A stretch of DNA of 64,000 bases from Streptomyces sp. NBC_01498 (lineage in GTDB: Bacteria > Actinomycetota > Actinomycetes > Streptomycetales > Streptomycetaceae): contig NZ_CP109598.1 of NCBI RefSeq assembly GCF_036327775.1, positions 6,274,001-6,338,000 of the forward strand, written 5' to 3'. This document shows positions 55,473 through 64,000 of this stretch, piece after piece. Under the pieces are notes generated by a model, which did no database searches, was not told the DNA's origin, and saw only the letters and a program-made list of their open reading frames with translations. How positions within the stretch are numbered: position 1 is the first letter of the stretch; every line of letters begins with the position of its first letter. The position numbers and the translations under genes were made by a program.

Positions 55473-55910
55473 ATGAGCGAGGCCCCGGACCACAGCCCGG
55501 CGCCGCCGGCCCCCGACGGTGACCCCGTCCCGGACGGCGACGTCGTCGAGCTCGCCACGAAGGTTTTCGACCTCGCCCGTCGCGGCGACGCCGGGACGCT
55601 CGCCGCCTACGTCGACGCCGGGGTCCCCGCGAACCTCACCAACGACCGGGGCGACTCCCTCGTCATGCTCGCCGCCTACCACGGGCACGCGCCCGCCGTG
55701 ACGGCTCTCCTCGACCGGGGCGCCGACGCCGACCGGGCCAACGACCGCGGCCAGACCCCCCTCGCCGGAGCGGTCTTCAAGGGCGAGGACGCCGTCATCC
55801 GCGCGCTGCTCGCCGGCGGGGCCGACCCGGCCGCCGGAACACCCTCCGCGGTGGATACGGCGCGGATGTTCGGGAAGGCGGACCTGCTGATGCTGTTCGG
55901 AGCACGGTGA
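55473..55910 (+). CDS. Ankyrin-repeat protein
   Basis: A 145-residue protein. After 25 disordered residues come about three ankyrin repeats: ARRGDAGTLAAYVDAGVPAN, then GDSLVMLAAYHGHAPAVTAL and GQTPLAGAVFKGEDAVIRAL. The remainder completes a capping repeat. Ankyrin folds bind other proteins; no enzymatic function is expected. ATG 55473 has AGGAGAGG upstream. It is divergent from the small membrane protein and followed by a HEAT-repeat protein, so this part of the window is rich in protein-binding solenoids. Confidence 0.88.
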   Translation: MSEAPDHSPAPPAPDGDPVPDGDVVELATKVFDLARRGDAGTLAAYVDAGVPANLTNDRGDSLVMLAAYHGHAPAVTALLDRGADADRANDRGQTPLAGAVFKGEDAVIRALLAGGADPAAGTPSAVDTARMFGKADLLMLFGAR

Positions 55911-55926
55911 AAGGGAGGCGTCGTAA

Positions 55927-56058
55927 ATGTGGTCGCGGTGGCGAAATGGGTGGGTCATCATGACGTCGGGCCCGGACAGGGCCACCGACGAGAGGCAGAG
56001 GAAGATGGTCTACACCAAGCGATGGACGACGGTCGAGCGATGTTGTCGCGCTGCCTAG
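55927..56058 (+). CDS. Possible 43-residue ORF with a good ribosome binding site
   Basis: An ATG 16 bp after the ankyrin stop codon has GGGAGG at 8 bp spacing and starts a 43-codon frame rich in Arg, Trp and Thr (MWSRWRNGWVIM start, VYTKRWTTVERCC end). The stop codon falls in a 9-bp tandem repeat, GCCTAGGCA twice (56053-56070). I do not recognise the product. It may be spurious; the ribosome binding site is the only positive evidence. Confidence 0.25.
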   Translation: MWSRWRNGWVIMTSGPDRATDERQRKMVYTKRWTTVERCCRAA

Positions 56059-56116
56059 GCAGCCTAGGCACCCAGACCTTCCGGTTGCGTCGACAGCTTG
56101 ATGTGAGGCTCTCCCC

Positions 56117-57535
56117 ATGTTCGATCCGGTCATAGCGCCGAGCGGCACGCTCCTCGGCCTGTTGCAGAGGGGGCGCGGCGACGGCACCCTGCACGCGCTG
56201 GCCGCACCCCGCGCCGAGGCGCTCCACGCCCTCAACCACTGCGTGACGAACGACCCGCGCCACGACTGGCAGGTCGAGAACCGCTCCCTCTACTACGCCC
56301 GTCTCTACCTGGACCTCCACGGCGACCTCGAACCGCTCGAACACCATCTCTTCCGTGCCGAGGACCACTTCGACACCGACGAGTCACGCACCGGGCTCGC
56401 CCTCGCCGTCCTGGGCCACCTCGCCTCCTACGGACGCGACGACGCCCTGACCCTCCTGCGCCGCTACGCCGCCACGGGCGCCAACTGGACCTGGGCGCTG
56501 GACGAACTGGCGCTGCGCGACGACGACCCGGGCCTGCGGTCCCTCGCCCCGTCCGTCCTCGCCCGGTTCCCCACGACCGCCGAGGGCGACGCCGAACTCG
56601 CCGGCGCCCTCAAGGGCGCCTTCGAACCCCGGCCCTGGCGGCTCTGGGCCGACGACCCGCGCGAGGCGGTCGCCGCCCGCGTCCGGGCCGCGCGCGAACA
56701 GGGCTCCTTCGACCGGTGGCAGCGGCAGATGCGGCCTGCCGGACCACGCCCCGGCTGGAGCGTCCAGGCCGTCTTCGCCTGGGCCCAGGACGGCCTCGAA
56801 CGCGGCACCACCCTGCACGTCCCCGCCGCCCGGTGTCTGACCGCGGTCGCCGGACCGGACGACCGCGCCGCGATCGTGGAGACCGGCCGCAGCGGCCCCG
56901 ACGGGGCGCGCGCGGCGGCGCTGCACTATCTCGCCGAGGCCCGCGACCCCGCCGTGCTCGACCTCATCGAGACCGCGGCGACCGACCCGTCACGAAGCCT
57001 CGCCGAGGCCGCCGTCGCCGCCTTCGAGCGGATGTGCGGCGAAGCCGCGGTCGACCGGGCGCGCGGCTGGGTCCACCGGCCCGACGCCCTCGGTGCCTCC
57101 GCCGCGGGTGTCCTGGCCTCGCGGGGGGGCACACAGGACACGCCGCTGGTACTCGGGGCACTCCGGGAGGCCGTACGGTCCGAAGGACCCGACACGCCGC
57201 GCCTGTGGACGCTGGTCGACGGCACCGGACGGCTCGGCATCTGCTGCGCCGCACCCGTGCTGCGGCACGTGTACCGGGAGACCGCGTCCTCGCACCTGCG
57301 GGGCCGGGCGGCCAGGGCACTGGCGGCCACCGACCCCTCGTACCCCACGGGGTTCGCCGTCGAATGCCTCTGGGACTGCGAGGAGACCACCCGGGAGATC
57401 GCCGCGCGGCACGCCGAGACCGGTGACGTGCGGGTGGCCGACCGGCTGCGGCGGCTCGCCGCCGACCCGGCCGAGGAGGCCGAGGTGCAGACCGCCGTAC
57501 GGAGCCGGATCGGGCCCGACCTGCCCGCCTCCTGA
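56117..57535 (+). CDS. HEAT-repeat protein
   Basis: A 472-residue all-helical protein with multiple HEAT/Armadillo-like repeats across nearly the whole length; clearest are RAAALHYLAEARDPAVLDLI and SLAEAAVAAFERMCGEAAVD, with further units at LRGRAARALAATDPSYP. No catalytic motif or membrane segment is visible. Such solenoids are scaffolds or lyase-like modules; no partner is indicated by the neighbours. ATG 56117 sets the start; the ribosome binding site is weak (GTGAGGC). The 315-bp gap after it separates this gene from the glycosyltransferase operon. Confidence 0.82.
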   Translation: MFDPVIAPSGTLLGLLQRGRGDGTLHALAAPRAEALHALNHCVTNDPRHDWQVENRSLYYARLYLDLHGDLEPLEHHLFRAEDHFDTDESRTGLALAVLGHLASYGRDDALTLLRRYAATGANWTWALDELALRDDDPGLRSLAPSVLARFPTTAEGDAELAGALKGAFEPRPWRLWADDPREAVAARVRAAREQGSFDRWQRQMRPAGPRPGWSVQAVFAWAQDGLERGTTLHVPAARCLTAVAGPDDRAAIVETGRSGPDGARAAALHYLAEARDPAVLDLIETAATDPSRSLAEAAVAAFERMCGEAAVDRARGWVHRPDALGASAAGVLASRGGTQDTPLVLGALREAVRSEGPDTPRLWTLVDGTGRLGICCAAPVLRHVYRETASSHLRGRAARALAATDPSYPTGFAVECLWDCEETTREIAARHAETGDVRVADRLRRLAADPAEEAEVQTAVRSRIGPDLPAS

Positions 57536-57850
57536 CGGCGTCCCCGGGTCCGCGGGAGGGGCGGCGGAGGCGTCCGCCCCACTCGCCGTCCGAGCCCCTC
57601 GCGGCCGGGCCGCCTCCGGCGCGCGCCCGCCCCGGGAGCCCCTCGCGGGGCCGCTACCCGGCGGGCATGGCCGTACGGGTTCCACCAGGTGAACCGCACC
57701 GCGCGCGCCGCCGACGAGCAGGGGCGCACGGCCCCCGAGGACCGCTCGAAAGCGTGCTCCGGACCCCCGGCGGCCAATGCTCATGGGACGTTTTCCGCGA
57801 AGAAAGATCCACGTTGGCGGGACCACCCCCGATACGGCGACAACACGGTT
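57536..57850. other. Gap before the glycosyltransferase operon
   Basis: A 315-bp stretch without a supported gene. It must contain the promoter of the four-gene operon, but no hexamer pair stands out; TTGGCG near 57812 lacks a -10 at normal spacing. The first glycosyltransferase has no clear ribosome binding site. Confidence 0.4.
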
Positions 57851-59062
57851 ATGCGTGTCGTCATCGTCACCGAATCCTTCCCGCCCGATGTGAACGGCGT
57901 GGCGCACTGCGCCCTCCAGACCGCCCGACACCTCGTCGCACGCGGCCATGACCCGCTCGTCATCGCCCCCGCCTCGTCGTCCGCCGCCTCCGCGGCGGCC
58001 GAGGGCACCGCCCCGTCCTTCTCCGCCTCATCCCCGTCCCCGTCCGTCCCCTCCCCGCGCGCCGCCGCTCCCCGCACGGCGGACCTCGACGCACCGTGCC
58101 CCGTGGTGCGCGTCCCCTCCCTGCCGCTGCCCGGTTACCCCCAGGTACGCGTCGCCCTGCCCAGCCGCCGGGTCGCCGCGACCCTCGCGGCGCACCGGGC
58201 CGACCTCGTCCACCTGGCCGGGCCGTTCGTCCTCGGCGTACGCGGCATGGCCGCCGCCGCGAAACTCGGCATACCCGCCGTCGCCGTCTACCAGACCGAC
58301 CTCGCCGGTTACGCCCGCACCTACGTGGGCGCGGGCGAGGCGGCGGCCTGGCGGCGGCTGCGCGCCGTGCACAGCGCGGCGGACCGCACGCTGGCCCCCT
58401 CCAGCGCGGCCGTCAAGGACCTCACGGACCACCGCGTCCCGCGCGTGCGGCTCTGGCCGCGCGGCGTGGACACCGTCCGGTTCGGGCCCCAGTTGCGCGA
58501 CCACGAGCTGCGCCGACGGCTGGCACCCGGCGGCGAATTGATCGTCGGCTACGTCGGCAGGCTCGCCCCCGAGAAGCACGTCGAACTCCTGTCCGGTGTC
58601 TGCGACATGCCCGGCGTCCGGGTCGTGATCGTCGGCGACGGGCCCAGCGAACCGTCTCTGCGCACCGCGCTCCCCGGCGCCGTCTTCCTCGGCCGCCGTA
58701 CCGGGGACGAACTGGCGCGCCTCTTCGCCTCGTTCGACGTCTTCGCCCACACCGGGCCGTACGAGACGTTCTGCCAGACCGTTCAGGAGGCCATGGCCAG
58801 CGGCACACCCGTCGTCGCCCCGGCGGCGGGCGGACCGCTCGACCTCGTCGACCACGGCCGCACCGGACTGCTGGTGCCGCCGCACGACGCGCGCGCGGTC
58901 ACCGAGGCCGTACGCCGCCTCCAGGCCGACCCGGACATGCGCGCCTCCTACGGACGCACGGCCCGCGCCACCGTCGAGGGCCGCACCTGGGCCGCCGTGG
59001 GCGACCAACTGCTCGACCACTACGCCGAGGTCCTCGGCGAACGCACGGCGGTGGTCGCGTGA
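57851..59062 (+). CDS. GT4-family glycosyltransferase
   Basis: A 403-residue GT-B fold enzyme. The N-terminal acceptor domain starts RVVIVTESFPPDVNGVA; a Ser/Ala/Pro-rich loop at about residues 40-75 is likely disordered. The donor domain has VGYVGRLAPEKHVELL and the E-x7-E motif in GPYETFCQTVQEAMASGTP. The family uses nucleotide sugars, often GDP-mannose, and resembles PimB/MgtA-type mannosyltransferases, so a lipid or polyprenol acceptor is plausible. ATG 57851 is used. Its stop codon overlaps the GTG of the next glycosyltransferase (GTGA). Confidence 0.88.
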   Translation: MRVVIVTESFPPDVNGVAHCALQTARHLVARGHDPLVIAPASSSAASAAAEGTAPSFSASSPSPSVPSPRAAAPRTADLDAPCPVVRVPSLPLPGYPQVRVALPSRRVAATLAAHRADLVHLAGPFVLGVRGMAAAAKLGIPAVAVYQTDLAGYARTYVGAGEAAAWRRLRAVHSAADRTLAPSSAAVKDLTDHRVPRVRLWPRGVDTVRFGPQLRDHELRRRLAPGGELIVGYVGRLAPEKHVELLSGVCDMPGVRVVIVGDGPSEPSLRTALPGAVFLGRRTGDELARLFASFDVFAHTGPYETFCQTVQEAMASGTPVVAPAAGGPLDLVDHGRTGLLVPPHDARAVTEAVRRLQADPDMRASYGRTARATVEGRTWAAVGDQLLDHYAEVLGERTAVVA

Positions 59063-61041
59063 GCGCCCCGGGCACCACGCCCGGTGGGCCCTCCGGCGGT
59101 CTGCGGATCGTACGGCTGGCCAACTTCGTCACCCCCGCCTCGGGCGGCCTGCGTACCGCCCTCCAGGAGCTCGGCACGGGCTACCTCGCCGCCGGGCACG
59201 AACCGGTTCTCGTCGTGCCCGGCGAGGAACCGGGCGACCGGCGTACGCCGCAGGGCCGGGTGATCACCCTGCCGGGAGCGGTGCTGCCCGGCACCGGCGG
59301 CTACCGGGTGCTCACCGACCGCCGGCGCCTGCGCGCGCTCCTCGAAGCCCTCGCCCCCGACCGCCTGGAGGTCTCCGACCGCACCACCCTGCGCTGGACG
59401 GGCGAGTGGGCACGCCGCCACCGGATCCCGTCCGTGATGGTGTCCCACGAGACCGCCGACGGGGTGCTGCGCACCTGGGGCGTACCGGCAGCCGCCGCAG
59501 GGCGGGCCGCCGACCGGCTGAACCGGCGCAGTGCCTGGTCCTACTCGCGGATCGTCTGCACCACCGAGTGGGCCGAGCGCGAGTTCGTCCGGATCGGCGC
59601 GCGGAACGTGGTGCGCGCCCCCCTCGGCGTCGACCTGGTGCGCTGCCGACCGGACCGGCGCCGCGCGGAGTTGCGTGGCCGGTACGCGCGCGAGGGCGAG
59701 GTCCTGCTGCTGATGTGCTCGCGGCTCTCCGTGGAGAAGCGTCCGGGCGCCGCTCTCGACGCCCTGGCCGTGCTGCTCGGTCAGGGGGTGCGGGCCACGC
59801 TGGTGGTCGCCGGGGACGGTCCGCTGGCGGGCGCGCTGGCCCGCCGGGCGCGCGAGCGGCGGCTGCCCGTGGTCTTCCTCGGTCATGTGGCCGACCGGGA
59901 GGAACTCGCGGACCTCCAGGCCGCCGCGGACATCTGCCTGGCGCCGGGACCGGCCGAGACGTTCGGTCTCTCCGCACTTGAGGCGCTCGCCTGCGGCACC
60001 CCGGTCGTCGCGAGCGCGTCGTCGGCGCTCCCGGAGGTCCTGGGCGAGGCGGGTGCCACGGCGGCGGACACCCCGGCGGCGTTCGCCGACGCCGTACGTG
60101 AACTGCTCGCCCGGCCCGAGGCCGCCCGCCGCACGGCGGCGCGGGCACGGGCCGAACTCTTCGGCTGGGACCGCGCGGTGGCCGCCTTCCTGGCGGCGCA
60201 CGAGGCGCCGGTCCGGGCGGGGCAGGACGCCTTGGCGGGCGTCGGGGCCGTTGTCGGTTCGTCGGACGGGGGAGGGGCGGAACAGGGGCCCCGGTCGCGC
60301 GCGGCTGCGGAGCCCACGGGGGCCGCTTCGGTGCTGACGCTGGTTCCGGTGGTTCCGGTGGTTCCGGTGGTTCCGGTGGTTCCGGTGGTGCCGGTGGTGC
60401 CGGTGGTGCCGCTGGTGTCTGGGACGTCCGGGGCGTCCGGGATGCCTGCGACGCCGGGGCCGCTTGGGGTGCCTGAGACCGTGTTCTCGGCAGGACCGCC
60501 GCCTGCCGCGTCGGCTCCGGTGCCTTCCTCAGCTTCGGCGGGGCCCTCGTCGCCCGTCGTCGCGGATCCGGACGTGGATACTCCGGTGGCGGGCCCGTCG
60601 CCCGGGGCGCCCGGGGAGGCGGTTCCGACGGTTGTGGGCTCGGACGGGGCGGCGTCCACTGCGGGCCCGGTGTCCGGGTCGCCGGCGTTGGCATGCCCGG
60701 CGGAGCCTTCGTCGCCGGTCGCGGCGTCGGAGCGCCCCGTGGTGGGCGTGGCACCTTCGGCGCTCAGGGCGTCCGCGACGCCCGCCGTGGAGTCCTCGTA
60801 CGAGTCAGCGACGCCGGTGACGTCGGCGTTCGCGCGGGGGATCACCTCGTCCCTGAAGTCGGACGAGGCGGTGACCGTGCCCGGCCCACCGCCCGTGACG
60901 CCGCTCGTGCCCGGCGCGGCGTTTGTGGCGCAGTCCTTGTCGTCCGTGGTCACGCCGGCGGGACGGCCCCTGCCGGGTTCACCGACCCTGCCGCCCCTCG
61001 GGACGGCGCCAGTACGGCCTCCTGACGGAGGCGCGAGATGA
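59059..61041 (+). CDS. GT4-family glycosyltransferase with a long disordered tail
   Basis: A 660-residue protein. The first 390 residues are a complete GT-B glycosyltransferase (IVRLANFVTPASGGLRTALQ; MCSRLSVEKRPGAALDAL; PGPAETFGLSALEALACGTP). The last 270 residues have no enzymatic features: a VVP tandem repeat (coded by a 9-bp minisatellite) and then Ser/Pro/Ala/Gly-rich sequence. Most homologues end soon after the glycosyltransferase domain, so the tail is an unusual extension. No stop or frameshift is visible between the parts. GTG 59059 overlaps the upstream stop, and the gene overlaps the SGNH hydrolase start (ATGA). Confidence 0.85.
   Translation: MSAPGTTPGGPSGGLRIVRLANFVTPASGGLRTALQELGTGYLAAGHEPVLVVPGEEPGDRRTPQGRVITLPGAVLPGTGGYRVLTDRRRLRALLEALAPDRLEVSDRTTLRWTGEWARRHRIPSVMVSHETADGVLRTWGVPAAAAGRAADRLNRRSAWSYSRIVCTTEWAEREFVRIGARNVVRAPLGVDLVRCRPDRRRAELRGRYAREGEVLLLMCSRLSVEKRPGAALDALAVLLGQGVRATLVVAGDGPLAGALARRARERRLPVVFLGHVADREELADLQAAADICLAPGPAETFGLSALEALACGTPVVASASSALPEVLGEAGATAADTPAAFADAVRELLARPEAARRTAARARAELFGWDRAVAAFLAAHEAPVRAGQDALAGVGAVVGSSDGGGAEQGPRSRAAAEPTGAASVLTLVPVVPVVPVVPVVPVVPVVPVVPLVSGTSGASGMPATPGPLGVPETVFSAGPPPAASAPVPSSASAGPSSPVVADPDVDTPVAGPSPGAPGEAVPTVVGSDGAASTAGPVSGSPALACPAEPSSPVAASERPVVGVAPSALRASATPAVESSYESATPVTSAFARGITSSLKSDEAVTVPGPPPVTPLVPGAAFVAQSLSSVVTPAGRPLPGSPTLPPLGTAPVRPPDGGAR
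60342..60413 (+). repeat. 9-bp minisatellite in the glycosyltransferase tail
   Basis: Eight consecutive 9-bp units: five GGTTCCGGT, two GGTGCCGGT and one GGTGCCGCT. They encode repeats of VPV/VVP. Three point variants grouped at one end suggest expansion by slippage. Confidence 0.92.
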
Positions 61042-62489
61042 CCGTGTACGCGAACCCCGGGGCGCCTCCGGAGACGGCCGCGTCCGCGTCGCCCTCCGTA
61101 CAGAGGCCGCTGCGGTTCGCCGCGCTGGGGGACTCGCTCACGGCGGGCGTGGGGGACCGGGTGGACGGCGGCTGGCGCGGCTGGGCGGCGCTGCTCGCCG
61201 AGACGCTGGCCCCGACCGCCGGGGCGCTCGTGCGGCCTGGTGCCGAGCCGGTCCCGGCAACGCGGTCGTCCCGCCTGGAGGGTGTTGGTCGGGCGGGGTG
61301 GGTCGGGGACCGGTCGGTGGTCGGCGCAGGCAGTGGGGGCGGGCCGGAAAGCCCGGATCCGGTCGTGCGGCCTGGTGCCGAGCCGGTCCCGGTGGCGCAG
61401 CCGTTCCGGCCGGAGGGTGTTGGTCGGGCGGGGTGGGTGGTGGGTTCCGGCGGGTGGGGCGCCGACGGGTCGGTGGTCGGCACGGGCAGTGGGGGAGAGC
61501 CGGAAAGCCCGGATCCGGTCGTGCGGCTTGGCGCCGAGCCGGTCCCGGTGGCGCAGCCGTTCCGGCCGGAGGGTGTTGGTCGGGCCGGGTCGGCAGCGGA
61601 TACCTGTGGGTGGGTCACCAACGGCGCGGCGGCCGGCTCGGGGCGCGGCGAGTCCTCGCCGCCCGGCCCGCCCACCGTCCCCGGCAGCGGACCCCGCGCC
61701 GTCGCCGGTGCCGCCGCCCCCGGGCCCGGTCATGACAGCCCCGCCGAACCCGCCCCCACCTTCCGTAACTTCGCGACCAGCGGCGCCCTCACCCGTGACG
61801 TGCGTGCCGAGCAGACCCCCGCCGCCCTCGCCTTCGCGCCCGACATCGCCTCCGTCCTCGTCGGAGTCAACGACACCCTCCGCCGCTCCTTCGACATCGA
61901 GGCCATCACCCGCGCCCTGGACGAGGTCTGCGCCGCCCTCACCGCACGCGGCACCGTCCTGCTCACCGCCTGCCTGCCCGACCCCGGCGTCATGCTCGGG
62001 CTGCCCGCGATCCTCGCCCGGCCGCTCGCGCGACGGCAGCGCGCGGTCAACACCCTCGTCCACGCGCTCTCCGCGCGGTACGGCGCCGTCCATCTGCACG
62101 CCGCCGACCCCGTGTGGGTCGCCGACCGCTCCCTGTGGAGCGCCGACCGGCTGCACCCCGGCGAGCGCGGCCACCGGCTGATCGCCGCGCGGTTCCACGA
62201 GATGCTCACCGCGCGCGGCCTGCCCCTGGGCCCGCCACCGCCCCGGGAGCCGCAGCAGCCGCCGCCCTCCCGCGCGGAGGCCCTGCTCTGGCTGGCGACC
62301 GCCGGGACCGGCTGGCTGGTGCGCCGCAGCACCGACCTGCTGCCCCAGTTGCTCTGGCTGGCCGGCGGCGAACTGCGCCATCTGGCGCGCGGGACCGCCG
62401 CCCGGCTCGACCAGCGCGCCGAACACGCCCTCGCCCGCGCCCTGTCGGCACTGCCACCCGCCGCTCCCCTTGCGAGAATGGGGGAATGA
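61038..62489 (+). CDS. SGNH/GDSL hydrolase with repeat insertion
   Basis: A 483-residue SGNH-fold esterase-type enzyme. Block I is [12 protein letters not shown] with the nucleophile Ser33. Block II is [13 protein letters not shown] (Asn244), block III VGVNDT (Asn278), and block [11 protein letters not shown] with Asp370 and His373. Normally blocks I and II are about 35 residues apart; here about 165 extra residues lie between them, made of three 45-52-residue repeats ([18 protein letters not shown] and [12 protein letters not shown] in each). The catalytic residues are all intact. The C-terminal 90 residues include one hydrophobic stretch. ATG 61038 overlaps the upstream stop by 4 bp. Confidence 0.85.
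   Translation: MTVYANPGAPPETAASASPSVQRPLRFAALGDSLTAGVGDRVDGGWRGWAALLAETLAPTAGALVRPGAEPVPATRSSRLEGVGRAGWVGDRSVVGAGSGGGPESPDPVVRPGAEPVPVAQPFRPEGVGRAGWVVGSGGWGADGSVVGTGSGGEPESPDPVVRLGAEPVPVAQPFRPEGVGRAGSAADTCGWVTNGAAAGSGRGESSPPGPPTVPGSGPRAVAGAAAPGPGHDSPAEPAPTFRNFATSGALTRDVRAEQTPAALAFAPDIASVLVGVNDTLRRSFDIEAITRALDEVCAALTARGTVLLTACLPDPGVMLGLPAILARPLARRQRAVNTLVHALSARYGAVHLHAADPVWVADRSLWSADRLHPGERGHRLIAARFHEMLTARGLPLGPPPPREPQQPPPSRAEALLWLATAGTGWLVRRSTDLLPQLLWLAGGELRHLARGTAARLDQRAEHALARALSALPPAAPLARMGE
61231..61660 (+). repeat. Three-copy 135-156-bp repeat inside the SGNH hydrolase gene
   Basis: The segment TGCGGCCTGGTGCCGAGCCG recurs (with small changes) at 61231, 61366 and 61522, giving intervals of 135 and 156 bp. 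The copies are nearly identical apart from a 21-bp insertion in the middle copy, and all are multiples of 3, so the frame is kept. Confidence 0.9.
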
Positions 62490-64000
62490 CTGGGCGCTGG
62501 GAATTCTGGATCGACCGTGGCGGCACCTTCACCGACGTGGTCGGGCGCCGGCCCGACGGACGCCTCCTCACAAAGAAGCTGCTGTCGCACAACCCGGAGC
62601 AGTACGCCGACGCGGCCGTCGCCGGAATCCGGCTGATGCTCGGCCTGGCCCCGGACGACCCGGTACCCGCCGACCGGATCGACGTCGTCAAGATGGGCAC
62701 CACCGTCGCCACCAACGCACTGCTGGAGCGCCGCGGCGAGCCGACCGTCCTGCTCGTCACCGAGGGCTTCGGCGACGCCCTGCGGATCGCCTACCAGAAC
62801 CGGCCCCGGCTCTTCGACCGCCACATCGTGCTCCCCGAGGCCGTCTACGCGCGCGTCATCGAGATCCCCGAACGGGTCGACGCCCACGGGACCATCGTGC
62901 GCCCGCTGGACACGGAGGCCGTCGCCGCGCGGGTGCGCGAGGCGTACGACGACGGCTTCCGCAGCGCCGCCGTCGTCCTCGTGCACGGCTACCGCCATCC
63001 CGACCACGAGACCGCCGTCGCCGAGGCCGCACGCGCGGCCGGATTCACCCAGGTGAGCTGCTCCCACGAGGTCAGCCCCCTCATCAAACTCGTCCCGCGC
63101 GGCGACACGACCGTCGTGGACGCCTACCTCTCCCCGATCCTGCGGCGCTACGTGGACGAGATCGCCACCGAACTCCGGGGCATCCGCCTGATGTTCATGC
63201 AGTCCAACGGAGGACTGCGGGAAGCCGCCCACTTCCGTGGGAAGGACGCCGTGCTGTCCGGCCCGGCGGGCGGTGTCGTCGGCATGGCCCGTACCTCCGC
63301 GCAGACGGGCCACGACCGTGTCGTCGGCTTCGACATGGGCGGCACGTCCACCGACGTCTCCCACTACGCCGGGGAGTTCGAGCGAGAGCTGGGCACCCAG
63401 GTCGCCGGGGTGCGGATGCGCGCGCCCATGATGAACATCCACACCGTCGCGGCGGGCGGCGGCTCCGTCCTGCACTTCGACGGCCAGCGCTACCGCGTCG
63501 GCCCCGACTCGGCCGGCGCCGTCCCCGGCCCCGCCTGCTACCGCCGGGGCGGCCCCCTCACCGTCACCGACGCCAACGTGATGCTCGGCCGGGTGCAACC
63601 GGACCACTTCCCCCCGGTGTTCGGACCGGACGGCGACCAGCCGCTCGACGCCGACGTGGTACGCGAGCGTTTCGCCGCGCTCGCCGACGAGGTCGAGGCA
63701 GCCACCGGCGTACACCGCGAACCGGCCGAGGTCGCCGCCGGTTTCCTGGAGATCGCCGTGCTGAACATGGCGAACGCCGTCAAGAAGATCTCCGTGCAGC
63801 GCGGCCACGACATCACCCGCTACGCCCTCACCAGCTTCGGCGGCGCGGGCGGCCAGCACGCGTGCGCCGTCGCGGACGCCCTCGGCGTCGACACCGTGAT
63901 CGTGCCGCCGCTCGCCGGGGTGCTCTCCGCGTACGGCATCGGACTCGCCGACGCCACCGCCATGCGGGAGCGGTCGGTCGAGGCCGAACTCGGCGACGGG
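62486..64000 (+). CDS. 5-oxoprolinase / hydantoinase (HyuA-HyuB type), 3' end missing
   Basis: ATP-dependent opening of 5-oxoproline (to glutamate) or of a hydantoin. The frame is open for 505 codons to the end of the window. The N-terminal hydantoinase A domain begins [18 protein letters not shown] and has [14 protein letters not shown], the ATP loop [13 protein letters not shown] and [17 protein letters not shown]. Full 5-oxoprolinases are about 1,200 residues, so roughly half is visible; whether the HyuB domain is fused cannot be seen. ATG 62486 overlaps the SGNH hydrolase stop by 4 bp. Its place after glycosyltransferases is unusual and may be incidental to expression level. Confidence 0.92.
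   Translation, partial: MTGRWEFWIDRGGTFTDVVGRRPDGRLLTKKLLSHNPEQYADAAVAGIRLMLGLAPDDPVPADRIDVVKMGTTVATNALLERRGEPTVLLVTEGFGDALRIAYQNRPRLFDRHIVLPEAVYARVIEIPERVDAHGTIVRPLDTEAVAARVREAYDDGFRSAAVVLVHGYRHPDHETAVAEAARAAGFTQVSCSHEVSPLIKLVPRGDTTVVDAYLSPILRRYVDEIATELRGIRLMFMQSNGGLREAAHFRGKDAVLSGPAGGVVGMARTSAQTGHDRVVGFDMGGTSTDVSHYAGEFERELGTQVAGVRMRAPMMNIHTVAAGGGSVLHFDGQRYRVGPDSAGAVPGPACYRRGGPLTVTDANVMLGRVQPDHFPPVFGPDGDQPLDADVVRERFAALADEVEAATGVHREPAEVAAGFLEIAVLNMANAVKKISVQRGHDITRYALTSFGGAGGQHACAVADALGVDTVIVPPLAGVLSAYGIGLADATAMRERSVEAELGDG

Overview
The window reads as a stretch of a Streptomyces (or close relative) chromosome. It has very high G+C third positions, many GTG and TTG starts, Shine-Dalgarno sites of the GGAGG type, and marker genes such as the actinobacterial integration host factor, RbpA, a Streptomyces-type riboflavin operon with a PnuC-like transporter, a SigB-type sigma factor and a chitinase with a DasR-like box. 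I found no tRNA, rRNA, insertion sequence, prophage or CRISPR array. Most of the window looks like ordinary, vertically inherited core sequence.

Layout. 0-12 kb is a housekeeping block: pyrF (5' end cut by the window), mihF, gmk, rpoZ, coaBC, metK, a degenerate priA, a small HTH gene on the other strand, fmt, rsmB and rpe. Strong hairpin terminators follow rpoZ and metK. 12-23 kb is regulatory and accessory: a SorC-type regulator beside a broken HpcH/HpaI aldolase, guaB1 (GMP reductase family), a SigB-type sigma factor facing an RsbW-like kinase across a 17-bp hairpin, and an Lrp regulator - nitrilase - flavin monoamine oxidase trio. An MFS exporter divergent from a ROK repressor closes this part. 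23.0-23.9 kb is a gene-free array of about thirteen degenerate ~75-bp repeats that begins inside the last codons of the ROK gene.

24-31 kb is an FMN riboswitch followed by ribD-ribE-ribM-ribBA-ribH, then hisE-hisG with its own promoter overlapping the ribH stop codon. 31-34 kb holds a PH-like membrane protein and a coupled pair of CNNM/CorC-family proteins. The first of the pair has a hairpin over its ribosome binding site. 34-46 kb carries an orphan EccA-like AAA ATPase, a uridine-kinase-like protein, a Tat-exported C39 peptidase with a DasR-like box, a TetR regulator, a GH18 chitinase, an acyl-CoA dehydrogenase, a second Lrp regulator and a YtcJ-type amidohydrolase. 46-48.5 kb has ppm1, fxsA and rbpA (with a SigR-type promoter). 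48.6-53.3 kb is a YczE membrane protein - glycerophosphodiesterase - MFS operon divergent from a MocR regulator.

53-64 kb contains an FtsK/TraB-like membrane ATPase without the Walker A lysine, a small membrane protein, an ankyrin protein and a HEAT-repeat protein. It ends in a tightly coupled operon (every junction a 4-bp overlap) of two GT4 glycosyltransferases, an SGNH hydrolase and a 5-oxoprolinase that runs off the end. Three genes in the last 12 kb carry in-frame minisatellite expansions: the MocR regulator, the second glycosyltransferase and the SGNH hydrolase.

The least explained structures are the 75-bp array at 23.0-23.9 kb, the repeat-expanded enzymes of the last operon, the Lrp-nitrilase-oxidase trio, the second DasR-like box in front of a C39 peptidase, the leader of the CNNM pair, and a short promoter-hairpin unit upstream of ppm1. 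All functions are read from sequence motifs and remembered family features; no database search was run.
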